5,977 nucleotides of DNA from Gemmatimonadota bacterium (GCA_028287225.1 JAQBPZ010000020.1:1-5977); one strand, 5' to 3'. Positions 1 to 5,977 are shown, counted from the first letter of the stretch. Translations and numbers: made by a program. The notes: a model not told the origin generated them from the letters alone.

Positions 1-2198
<2,198 letters not shown>

Positions 2199-2200
2199 AT

Positions 2201-2206
2201 CTCACC
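2201..2206 (-). promoter_or_regulatory. Ribosome binding site of rpoB (GGTGAG)
   Basis: GGTGAG lies two bases before the ATG at 2198. Because GGTGA corresponds to the downstream end of the full AGGAGGTGA complement of 16S rRNA, this short apparent spacing is normal once aligned. It favours M1 over M5 at 2186, for which the gap would be 14 bases. Confidence 0.55.
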
Positions 2207-2218
2207 CGCGGGGGCAGG

Positions 2219-2243
2219 AAAAACGGCGGTGGCCCCGACCGCC
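2219..2243 (-). terminator. Possible intrinsic attenuator upstream of rpoB
   Basis: Read in the transcript direction, GGCGGU (2243-2238) can pair perfectly with ACCGCC (2230-2225) across a 7-base loop. One G follows, and then five U residues (2223-2219). This is a short but complete hairpin-plus-U-tract arrangement 20 bases before the rpoB start codon. Its left arm and loop are also used by the hairpin at 2232-2268, so the two folds exclude each other. Partial termination between rplL and rpoB is known in E. coli; that this element does the same is an inference. The stem is only 6 bp and the U tract only five long, so efficiency is likely partial. Confidence 0.4.
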
Positions 2244-2268
2244 CGCGCAAACGCGCGGTGACCGGGGC
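2232..2268 (-). promoter_or_regulatory. Two-helix hairpin in the rpoB leader (possible antiterminator)
   Basis: GCCCCG (2268-2263) pairs with CGGGGC (2237-2232). Inside it, CCGCGC (2258-2253) pairs with GCGCGG (2248-2243) around the loop GUUU. The two 6-bp GC helices are separated by a small internal loop. This fold consumes bases 2232-2238 and 2243 needed by the alternative hairpin at 2219-2243. It is 12 bp of almost pure GC and, by inspection, should be the more stable of the two. Confidence 0.45.
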
Positions 2269-2297
2269 GTGCCATAGTGCTGCTTCAGTTGTGTTGC

Positions 2298-2319
2298 CGT
2301 GCAACGAGAGTGGTGCACG
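2298..2319 (-). other. Small hairpin in the rplL-rpoB gap
   Basis: CGUGCA and UGCACG arms (2319-2314 and 2303-2298) form a perfect 6-bp stem with a 10-base loop. There is no U tract. It sits between the larger hairpins of this gap. No function is evident, and a 6-bp match could occur by chance in a GC-rich spacer. Confidence 0.3.
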
Positions 2320-2360
2320 CAGGCGTCCGAAGTGAAGGTCAGGAGAGCACGAGCAGCCGG

Positions 2361-2396
2361 GGTGGCGGCGGGCGTCGGATGACGGCCGGCGCCACC
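2361..2396 (-). promoter_or_regulatory. Strong 14-bp hairpin just after rplL
   Basis: The transcript folds as GGUGGCG/CGCCACC (7 bp), a C-C mismatch, CGG/CCG (3 bp), a second C-C mismatch, then CGUC/GACG (4 bp) around the tetraloop AUCC. It starts 20 bases after the rplL stop codon. No U run follows, so it does not look like a terminator. Protection of the rplL mRNA 3' end, or cleavage by a double-strand-specific RNase as known for the rplL-rpoB spacer of E. coli, are reasonable inferences. Confidence 0.5.
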
Positions 2397-2410
2397 TCGG
2401 CGGGCGTCGG
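2366..2410 (+). repeat. 13-nt direct repeat CGGCGGGCGTCGG, two copies
   Basis: Identical 13-mers lie at 2366-2378 and 2398-2410, 32 bases apart start to start. The first copy lies within one arm of the hairpin at 2361-2396. The second lies just after the rplL stop, so it could compete for the same pairing partner. It may be a local duplication. Confidence 0.6.
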
Positions 2411-2416
2411 GCTTCC

Positions 2417-2806
2417 TTACTTCACTTCGACGACGGCGCCCTGCTCTTCGAGCTTGGTCTTGATCGTGGCGGCCTCGTCCTTCGACACGCCGGCCTTCAC
2501 GGCCTGCGGCGCGCCGTCGACCAGGTCCTTCGCTTCCTTCAGGCCGAGGCCCGTGATCTCACGGACGACCTTGATGACCTGGATCTTCTTCGCGCCGGCT
2601 TCCTTGAGGTTGACCGTGAACTCGGTCTGCTCCTCGACTGCCGCGGCCGGGGCCGCTGCGCCGCCGCCGCCCGCACCACCGCCCACCGGGGCGGCCGCGA
2701 TCGTGACGTTGAACTTGCTCTTGAAGGACTCGATCAGGTCGGCCAGCTCGAAGACCGTCTTGTTGCCGATCGCGTCCAGGATCTCGTCGTTGCTCATGGT
2801 AGCCAT
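2417..2806 (-). CDS. rplL: 50S ribosomal protein L7/L12
   Basis: This is the stalk protein of the large ribosomal subunit; dimers bind the C-terminal helix of L10 and recruit the translational GTPases. The 129-residue length is close to the family norm. The N-terminal dimerisation domain covers about residues 1-35 (ILDAIGNKTVFELADLIESF). A flexible hinge at about 37-58 is rich in Ala and Gly, with GGGAGGGG at 42-49. The globular domain from about 60 carries the conserved KKIQVIKVVREITGLGLKEA face that contacts EF-Tu and EF-G. The frame stays open upstream, but the ATG at 2806 is chosen because GGAG lies 9 bases before it and the family homology begins there; M4 at 2797 is an alternative. The gene has its own 100-nt leader and a good ribosome site, unlike rplJ before it, which fits the need for several L12 copies per ribosome. 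Confidence 0.98.
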   Translation of the reverse strand: MATMSNDEILDAIGNKTVFELADLIESFKSKFNVTIAAAPVGGGAGGGGAAAPAAAVEEQTEFTVNLKEAGAKKIQVIKVVREITGLGLKEAKDLVDGAPQAVKAGVSKDEAATIKTKLEEQGAVVEVK

Positions 2807-2815
2807 TATCGTAAT

Positions 2816-2819
2816 CTCC
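2816..2819 (-). promoter_or_regulatory. Ribosome binding site of rplL (GGAG)
   Basis: GGAG is followed by 9 bases and then the ATG at 2806. It fixes the start of rplL well inside a longer open frame that extends back to 2953. Confidence 0.6.
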
Positions 2820-2826
2820 GAAAGTG

Positions 2827-2906
2827 TTCCCAGGGTATCCTGGGGCGTGTGAGTCAGGCAGGCCGAGCCCTCTGGACGCAAGGGCGACGGCCGGTACGCC
2901 TGGGAA
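2827..2906 (-). promoter_or_regulatory. rplJ-rplL gap with two competing stems
   Basis: A local hairpin pairs CCCAGG (2844-2839) with CCUGGG (2834-2829) around a 4-base loop, ending 9 bases before the rplL Shine-Dalgarno. The same right arm, extended to CCUGGGAA (2834-2827), pairs over 8 perfect base pairs with UUCCCAGG (2906-2899), which begins at the first base after the rplJ stop codon. Only one pairing can form at a time. A ribosome finishing rplJ would cover the distal arm and favour the local hairpin. The pairings are seen directly; a regulatory role is inferred. Confidence 0.4.
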
Positions 2907-3422
2907 TTAAGCGCCTTCTTTCTGCGCCTTGAGCGCGTCGAGTGCACCAGCAAAGTTCGTCAGCAGGCTGTTCATGACGCCCAGCATCGCGCTGAGCGGC
3001 GACTGGAGGCCCGCCCCCAGCTCGGCCAGCATCTGCTCGCGCGACGGCATGGCCGCGAGCCGCTTCACCTGCTCGGCGTCGATGGCCGCGCCATCGAACA
3101 GGCCGCCCTTCACCGCGGGACGCTGATCGTTCGCCTTCGCGAAGTCGGTCAGGATCTTGGCGGCAGCCACCGGATCGGTGGCCATCACCAGGCCCGTGGG
3201 GCCCTTGAGCCGCTCGCCAACGAGGCCCGACTCGTTCACGGCGCGCAGCGCGAGGGTGTTCTTGATGACGACGTACTGCACGCCCGCCTTGCGGAGCTTG
3301 CGGCGCAGGTCCGTCATCCGCTTCACGTTGAGGCCCGTGAAGTCCGTATAATAGAGCGCCTTGGAGGCGCCGATCTGCTCTTTCAGCTCGCGAACGAGCT
3401 GTTCCTTGTCGTTTCGCTTCAT
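2907..3422 (-). CDS. rplJ: 50S ribosomal protein L10
   Basis: L10 anchors the L7/L12 dimers to the L11/23S rRNA base of the ribosomal stalk. The 171 residues match the usual length. The N-terminal rRNA-binding domain shows YYTDFTGLNVKRMTDLRRKL (24-43) and YVVIKNTLALRAV (50-62), followed by GPTGLVMATDP (74-84). The C-terminal helix that carries L12 dimers is SLLTNFAGALDALKAQK (152-168). The start codon overlaps the rplA stop as ATGA, and no purine-rich ribosome site lies upstream (the preceding bases are CGGCTCCGCGC), so translation is probably coupled to rplA. In many bacteria L10, with L12, represses its own mRNA through a leader before rplJ; there is no non-coding space for that here. Confidence 0.98.
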   Translation of the reverse strand: MKRNDKEQLVRELKEQIGASKALYYTDFTGLNVKRMTDLRRKLRKAGVQYVVIKNTLALRAVNESGLVGERLKGPTGLVMATDPVAAAKILTDFAKANDQRPAVKGGLFDGAAIDAEQVKRLAAMPSREQMLAELGAGLQSPLSAMLGVMNSLLTNFAGALDALKAQKEGA

Positions 3423-4120
3423 GCGCGGAGCCGGTAAGCGGTGGTGTCGACGGCGACGCCGGGGCCCATCGTGCTCGAGACCGAGACGTTGCGGACGTAG
3501 ACGCCCTTGGCCGCGCTGGGCTTCGAGCGGATGATCTGCTCCATGAACGCGGTGAAGTTGGACTCCAGCGCCTCCACGGCGAACGAGGCCTTGCCGATCG
3601 GGACGTGCACGTTGCCGCCCTTGTCGACGCGGAACTCGATCTTGCCGGCCTTGGTCTCCTTCACCGCCTGGCCGACGTTGAAGGTCACCGTGCCCGCCTT
3701 CGGGTTCGGCATCAGGCCGCGGGGCCCGAGGACGCGTCCGAGCTGGCCGAGCTGGCCCATCTGGTCCGGCGTCGCGATGAGGACGTCGAAGTCCAGCCAG
3801 CCCTCCTTGATGCGCGCGAGGTACTCGACGCCGACGTAGTCCGCGCCGGCCGCTTCGGCCTCACGGGCCTTGTCGCCAACGGCGATGACGAGCACGCGCA
3901 CCGTGGACCCGGTGCCTTCCGGCAGCACGACCGTGCCGCGGACGACCTGGTCCGCGTGACGCGGATCGACGCCGAGGCGGACGACCGCCTCCACCGTCTC
4001 GTCGAACTTCGCGAACGCCGACGTCTTCACGATCTCCAGGGCCTGCCGCGCCTGGTACGCCGTGCCGAACACGCGATTCTTCGCGGCGGCTTCGTACTTC
4101 TTGCCATGCTTCGTCGCCAT
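3419..4120 (-). CDS. rplA: 50S ribosomal protein L1
   Basis: L1 forms the mobile stalk at the E site and helps release deacylated tRNA. In E. coli it also represses the rplK-rplA message. The 233 residues equal the typical bacterial length. Domain I is made of the N terminus and residues from about 160 onward; domain II is about 68-159. The family signature LGRVLGPRGLMPNPKAGTV is at 127-145, and GKIEFRVDKGGNVHVPIGK at 159-177 marks the return to domain I. The C-terminal YVRNVSVSSTMGPGV is also typical. The ATG overlaps the rplK stop by one base (TAATG), and a strong GGAGG sits 10 bases upstream inside rplK. The 3' end overlaps rplJ by 4 bases. Confidence 0.98.
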   Translation of the reverse strand: MATKHGKKYEAAAKNRVFGTAYQARQALEIVKTSAFAKFDETVEAVVRLGVDPRHADQVVRGTVVLPEGTGSTVRVLVIAVGDKAREAEAAGADYVGVEYLARIKEGWLDFDVLIATPDQMGQLGQLGRVLGPRGLMPNPKAGTVTFNVGQAVKETKAGKIEFRVDKGGNVHVPIGKASFAVEALESNFTAFMEQIIRSKPSAAKGVYVRNVSVSSTMGPGVAVDTTAYRLRA

Positions 4121-4542
4121 TAGTCCACGACCTCCACGCCCATCGAGCGCGCCGCGCCGGCGACCATCGCCATCGCGGACTCGATCGAGTCACAGTTGAG
4201 GTCCGGCATCTTGAGCTCGGCGATCTGCTTGACCTGTGCCCTGGTGATCTTGCCCACCTTGTTGCGGTTCGGCTGACCCGATCCCTTCTCGAGGCCGATC
4301 GCCTTCTTCACCAGGATCGCCGCGGGGGGCGTCTTGAGGATGAAGGTGAACGACTTGTCGGAGAAGATCGTGATCTCGACCGGCAGGATCGTATCCTGGC
4401 CCTGCGTCCGCGCGTTGAACTCCTTGCAGAAGGCCATGATGTTGATGCCCTGCGGGCCGAGCGCCGTTCCCACCGGAGGAGCCGGATTGGCCTTCCCCGC
4501 CGGAATCTGGAGCTTCACGAAACCCGATACTTTCTTAGCCAT
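4120..4542 (-). CDS. rplK: 50S ribosomal protein L11
   Basis: L11 sits at the stalk base, binds the 23S GTPase-associated region and, in many bacteria, supports stringent-factor activation. The length of 140 residues is normal. The N-terminal domain begins MAKKVSGFVKLQIPAGKANP; the linker and C-terminal rRNA-binding domain include KGSGQPNRNKVGKITRAQV (86-104) and end in GAARSMGVEVVD. The thiostrepton loop reads APPVGTALGPQGINIM: P22 and P23 are kept, but residue 26 is Thr (codon at 4467-4465), where most bacterial L11 proteins have Pro. The start at 4542 has GAGGAG 4 bases upstream. It is the first gene of the block rplK-rplA-rplJ and follows a 200-nt structured leader. Confidence 0.98.
   Translation of the reverse strand: MAKKVSGFVKLQIPAGKANPAPPVGTALGPQGINIMAFCKEFNARTQGQDTILPVEITIFSDKSFTFILKTPPAAILVKKAIGLEKGSGQPNRNKVGKITRAQVKQIAELKMPDLNCDSIESAMAMVAGAARSMGVEVVD
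4131..4135 (-). promoter_or_regulatory. Ribosome binding site of rplA inside rplK (GGAGG)
   Basis: GGAGG encodes part of the last residues of L11 (GVEVVD) and lies 10 bases before the rplA ATG at 4120. It supports the start that gives the TAATG overlap, so rplA may be initiated both independently and by re-initiation. Confidence 0.6.
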
Positions 4543-4560
4543 AAGTCTCCTCTACGTTTG

Positions 4561-4574
4561 CCCGCCGGAGCGGG
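4561..4574 (-). promoter_or_regulatory. UNCG tetraloop hairpin before the rplK ribosome site
   Basis: CCCGC and GCGGG pair around the loop UCCG, giving a C(UCCG)G tetraloop of the very stable UNCG class. It ends 8 bases before the GAGGAG of rplK. It is too short and too close to the start to be a terminator and lacks a U tract. It may organise the rplK leader or slow ribosome entry; this is inferred. Confidence 0.4.
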
Positions 4575-4597
4575 TCGAACTGCCACTGTTGTTTTAG

Positions 4598-4633
4598 CGT
4601 CGCCGTGGTGTGCGACGGGGCCGCGAGCGGCCC
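4598..4633 (-). promoter_or_regulatory. Two abutting 6-bp GC hairpins in the rplK leader
   Basis: In transcript order, GGGCCG/CGGCCC (4633-4618) closes a CUCG tetraloop. With no spacer, CGUCGC/GCGACG (4617-4598) then closes an 8-base loop. The two could stack end to end. On the opposite strand the first hairpin is followed by GG and then TTTTT, which resembles a terminator for plus-strand transcription, although no plus-strand gene is present. Confidence 0.45.
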
Positions 4634-4731
4634 GGTTTTTCGGTTTTCGGTTTTCCGGTTTTCGGTCAGCCTCGGGACGCATTGGCCTCCCGAGGCACGC
4701 CGTAAACCGAATACCGTAAACCGAAAAACCG
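4633..4731. repeat. Long imperfect inverted repeat with heptad arms between nusG and rplK
   Basis: The outer arms at 4633-4646 and 4718-4731 are perfectly complementary over 14 bp (CGGTTTTTCGGTTT against AAACCGAAAAACCG). The middle parts (4647-4665 and 4700-4717) match with one bulge and about three mismatches. The core is a perfect 9-bp stem, GCCTCGGGA (4669-4677) with TCCCGAGGC (4688-4696), around a 10-base loop. The left arm is a run of CGGTTTT units and the right arm a run of CCGTAAA/CCGAATA units, with a further degenerate unit reaching the nusG stop. There is no U run after the core in the transcript. It could be a strong RNA hairpin modulating rplK-rplA-rplJ relative to nusG, or a dispersed palindromic repeat; the sequence alone cannot decide. 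Confidence 0.75.
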
Positions 4732-4742
4732 TTTGAAAACCG

Positions 4743-5285
4743 TCAGTACCCCTTCAACTGCAGGTAATCCAGCTCCACCGAGGTCGGCCGCCCGAAGAGC
4801 GACACCGACACCCGGACCTTGCCCTTGTCCGCCATCACCTCTTCGACCGTACCGTTGAAATCGGTGAACGGGCCCTCGGTGATCGCCACGGCCTGTCCGA
4901 CGAGGAAGGGGATCTCCTCCTTGGGGGCCGAATCCTCCACTTCGTCGGCGATGCCCAGGAGGCGATTGACTTCCTCGGGACGCAGCGGCTGCGGGAGCCG
5001 CTCGTGCCCGACGAACTTGATCACGCCCTGGATGCCGTTGATCTGGTGCAGCGTCTCCTGCGTCATGACCATCTCCACCAGCACGTAGCCGGGAAAGATC
5101 TTCCGCTCGACGTTGACCTTCTTGCCGTTCTTGATCTCCACGACTTCCTGCGTCGGCACGAGGGCCTGCCGGATGTGGCGCTCCTCGGCCGGCCGCGGAT
5201 CGCTCTCGATCTTCCGCTGGATCAGCGAGCGGACCTTGTTCTCGTGCCCGGCAGTCGTCTGGATGGCATAGAACCGATGGTCCAT
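4743..5285 (-). CDS. nusG: Transcription termination/antitermination factor NusG
   Basis: NusG binds the RNA polymerase clamp through its NGN domain and links polymerase to Rho or to ribosomal S10 through its KOW domain. From the ATG at 5285 the protein has 180 residues, close to E. coli NusG. NGN domain: RFYAIQTTAGHENKVRSLI at 4-22 and KIFPGYVLVEMVM at 62-74, then GIQGVIKFVG at 84-93. KOW domain: GQAVAITEGPFTDFNG at 130-145, continuing through VRVSVSLFGRPTSVELDYLQL. A TTG at 5291, overlapping the secE stop, would add two residues but is less likely. The ATG follows the secE TGA after two bases and has no clear ribosome site, so coupling to secE is probable. The acidic linker DEVEDSAPKEE lies at 114-124. 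Confidence 0.97.
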   Translation of the reverse strand: MDHRFYAIQTTAGHENKVRSLIQRKIESDPRPAEERHIRQALVPTQEVVEIKNGKKVNVERKIFPGYVLVEMVMTQETLHQINGIQGVIKFVGHERLPQPLRPEEVNRLLGIADEVEDSAPKEEIPFLVGQAVAITEGPFTDFNGTVEEVMADKGKVRVSVSLFGRPTSVELDYLQLKGY

Positions 5286-5287
5286 GC

Positions 5288-5542
5288 TCAACGCCCAGCG
5301 AAGAGGCGGGGAATCAGATTGACCAGCACGTAGCCCAGGATGGCGTCGAGGAAATAGATGAGCAGGCCGAGGACGAGCACGAAGATGATGATCGCGATGG
5401 TCGCGCGACGCACATCCGGCACCTCCGGCCAGGTCACCTTCTTCATCTCGGCCTTCACCGACTGGTAGAAGCCGGGGATGCCACGCGCGGTGGACATCAA
5501 CCGGTTCTCCGGAGCCGGGGGCGGCACGACGTCAACGGCCAT
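5288..5542 (-). CDS. secE: Preprotein translocase subunit SecE
   Basis: SecE clamps the SecY halves in the inner-membrane translocon. This is the short form: an amphipathic surface helix (FYQSVKAEMKKVTWPEVPD, 25-43, with the conserved KKVTWP) followed by one membrane segment at about 48-67 (ATIAIIIFVLVLGLLIYFL). At 84 residues it is slightly long because of a Pro-rich N-terminal tail (VVPPPAPENR). The start at 5542 overlaps the rpmG stop as TAATG and has AAGGAA 8 bases upstream. M16 at 5497 is also preceded by GGAG at 9 bases, giving a 69-residue protein closer to the family core, so the start is uncertain. nusG follows after 2 bases, the classical secE-nusG pair. Confidence 0.96.
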   Translation of the reverse strand: MAVDVVPPPAPENRLMSTARGIPGFYQSVKAEMKKVTWPEVPDVRRATIAIIIFVLVLGLLIYFLDAILGYVLVNLIPRLFAGR

Positions 5543-5694
5543 TACTTGGTTTCCTTATGGAGCTGATGCTTGTTGCAGCGGGGGCAGTACTTCTTCCACT
5601 CGACGCGCTCGGGGTGCAGGCGCTTGTTCTTCATGGTGAAGTAGTTGCGATTCTTGCACTCGCCACAGGCGAGGATGATCTTTTCGCGAGCCAT
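5542..5694 (-). CDS. rpmG: 50S ribosomal protein L33 (zinc-ribbon form)
   Basis: L33 is a small protein of the large subunit near the E site. The 50-residue product begins MAREKIILACGECKNRNYFT and continues with MKNKRLHPERVEWKKYCPRC. Two CxxC pairs (C10/C13 and C37/C40) are intact, so this is the zinc-binding version rather than the cysteine-free type. The location directly before secE-nusG is the common bacterial arrangement, although the tRNA-Trp often found nearby is absent. The ATG at 5694 has a weak GAGAGA-like ribosome site about 8-10 bases upstream. The stop overlaps the secE start by one base. Confidence 0.97.
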   Translation of the reverse strand: MAREKIILACGECKNRNYFTMKNKRLHPERVEWKKYCPRCNKHQLHKETK

Positions 5695-5739
5695 TGTCGG
5701 TCTCTCTCAGATGATGTCAGTCCACGTGGGGCTGTTGCC

Positions 5740-5782
5740 GTCGGGTGAGCCGGCGGCCTGGGCCGCTGCTCGGGAATCCGAC
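5740..5782 (-). promoter_or_regulatory. Three-tiered hairpin in the tuf-rpmG gap
   Basis: Nested helices GUCGG/CCGAC (5 bp), GAGC/GCUC (4 bp) and GCGGC/GCCGC (5 bp, loop CCAG) are separated by small internal loops. The structure ends 45 bases before the rpmG ATG and has no U tract. The pairings are seen directly. A role in rpmG-secE-nusG expression is only suggested by position. Confidence 0.4.
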
Positions 5783-5818
5783 ACCCGCGCGTGCTGGTTG
5801 ATGAACTGCTGCAGGACC

Positions 5819-5884
5819 GTAGGACCGTGGGACCGTGGGACGGTCAGCAATCGGTCCGACCGTCCTGCCGCCCTACCGTCCTAC
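5819..5884. repeat. Imperfect inverted repeat with octad arms after tuf
   Basis: One arm is a tandem run GGACCGTA, GGACCGTG, GGACCGTG, GGACGGTC (5814/5815 to 5845), and the other carries CCGTCCTG, CCGCCCTA, CCGTCCTA. The inner 8 bp are perfect (5838-5845 with 5858-5865, 12-base loop). Further out, about 13 of 19 positions pair, including a run of seven at 5819-5825 with 5878-5884. It begins 8 bases after the tuf stop in the transcript. No U tract follows, so it is not a classical terminator. It resembles the nusG-rplK repeat in design but not in sequence. Confidence 0.65.
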
Positions 5885-5892
5885 TGCTGTGC

Positions 5893-5977
<85 letters not shown>

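Noticed and set aside
2274..2308. Promoter for rpoB (TTGCAC ... CACTAT, minus strand)
   Set aside because: The spacer is 19 bases and the -10 box matches only three of six consensus positions, too weak to call in GC-rich DNA.
2277..2852. A 191-codon plus-strand ORF opposite rplL
   Set aside because: It is Ser/Ala/Pro-rich, antisense to a certain L7/L12 gene, with no recognisable motif or ribosome site.
2807..2953. Extended N terminus for L7/L12 starting at 2953
   Set aside because: It overlaps the end of rplJ, is not L12-like, and the ATG at 2806 has a proper GGAG site and begins the family homology.
3605..4123. A 172-codon plus-strand ORF opposite rplA
   Set aside because: It is antisense to a certain L1 gene, with Leu/Ala/Arg/Asp/Val-biased composition typical of the complementary strand of GC-rich genes.
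4543..4742. tRNA gene suggested by AGTTCGACC near 4575-4584 (minus strand)
   Set aside because: The bases flanking this T-loop-like motif do not form a 5-bp T stem, and no acceptor, D or anticodon arms can be found.
4633..4742. CRISPR-like array from the repeated CCG units
   Set aside because: Units are only 7 nt and contiguous, with no spacers and no cas genes; the arms form an inverted repeat instead.
5695..5892. tRNA-Trp between tuf and rpmG or secE
   Set aside because: It is common at this locus in bacteria, but no GGTTCGAATCC-like T arm or cloverleaf is present in the gap.

Overview
The window is a piece of the bacterial core translation/transcription locus, and every recognisable gene lies on the minus strand. 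In transcription order, from high to low coordinates, it reads: tuf (only the last 27 codons and the stop), rpmG, secE, nusG, rplK, rplA, rplJ, rplL, rpoB (the first 732 codons; the 3' part runs off the window). All products are housekeeping proteins. No mobile element, CRISPR array, defence system, tRNA or rRNA is visible. The DNA is GC-rich, with strong G/C preference at third codon positions. This creates long shadow ORFs on the plus strand, including one opposite nearly all of rpoB. Gene order, high GC and protein sequence fit a high-GC Gram-negative bacterium. Gemmatimonadota is my best guess from general resemblance, but that placement is an inference I could not test.

The genes fall into tightly packed blocks separated by structured gaps. 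Block 1 is rpmG-secE-nusG (TAATG overlap, then a 2-nt gap). Block 2 is rplK-rplA-rplJ (TAATG overlap, then ATGA overlap). rplL and rpoB each stand alone. The four gaps are tuf/rpmG (198 nt), nusG/rplK (about 200 nt), rplJ/rplL (100 nt) and rplL/rpoB (218 nt). They carry nearly all the non-coding signal and are dense in inverted repeats. Because L7/L12 is needed in several copies per ribosome, and beta is needed far less than ribosomal proteins, these gaps are natural places to adjust expression along one transcript.

The most interesting non-coding elements are three. First, a roughly 100-nt imperfect hairpin between nusG and rplK has arms built from CGGTTTT/CCGWAAA heptads around a perfect 9-bp core. 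Second, a hairpin of similar architecture but different sequence, built from GGACCGTN octads, lies just after tuf. Third, an attenuator-like pair of mutually exclusive hairpins lies just upstream of rpoB, one of them followed by a U5 tract. The 4-nt rplA/rplJ overlap leaves no room for a conventional L10 leader, so feedback on L10/L12, if present, must act elsewhere. The 100-nt rplJ/rplL gap, which has two competing pairings, is a candidate site.

On the protein side, L11 has Thr at position 26 in place of the proline usually found in the thiostrepton-binding loop. The N-terminal part of RpoB is about 57 residues longer than in E. coli, mostly in the beta-lobe region. I see no undescribed protein system here; whatever novelty exists is in the RNA-level architecture of the gaps.
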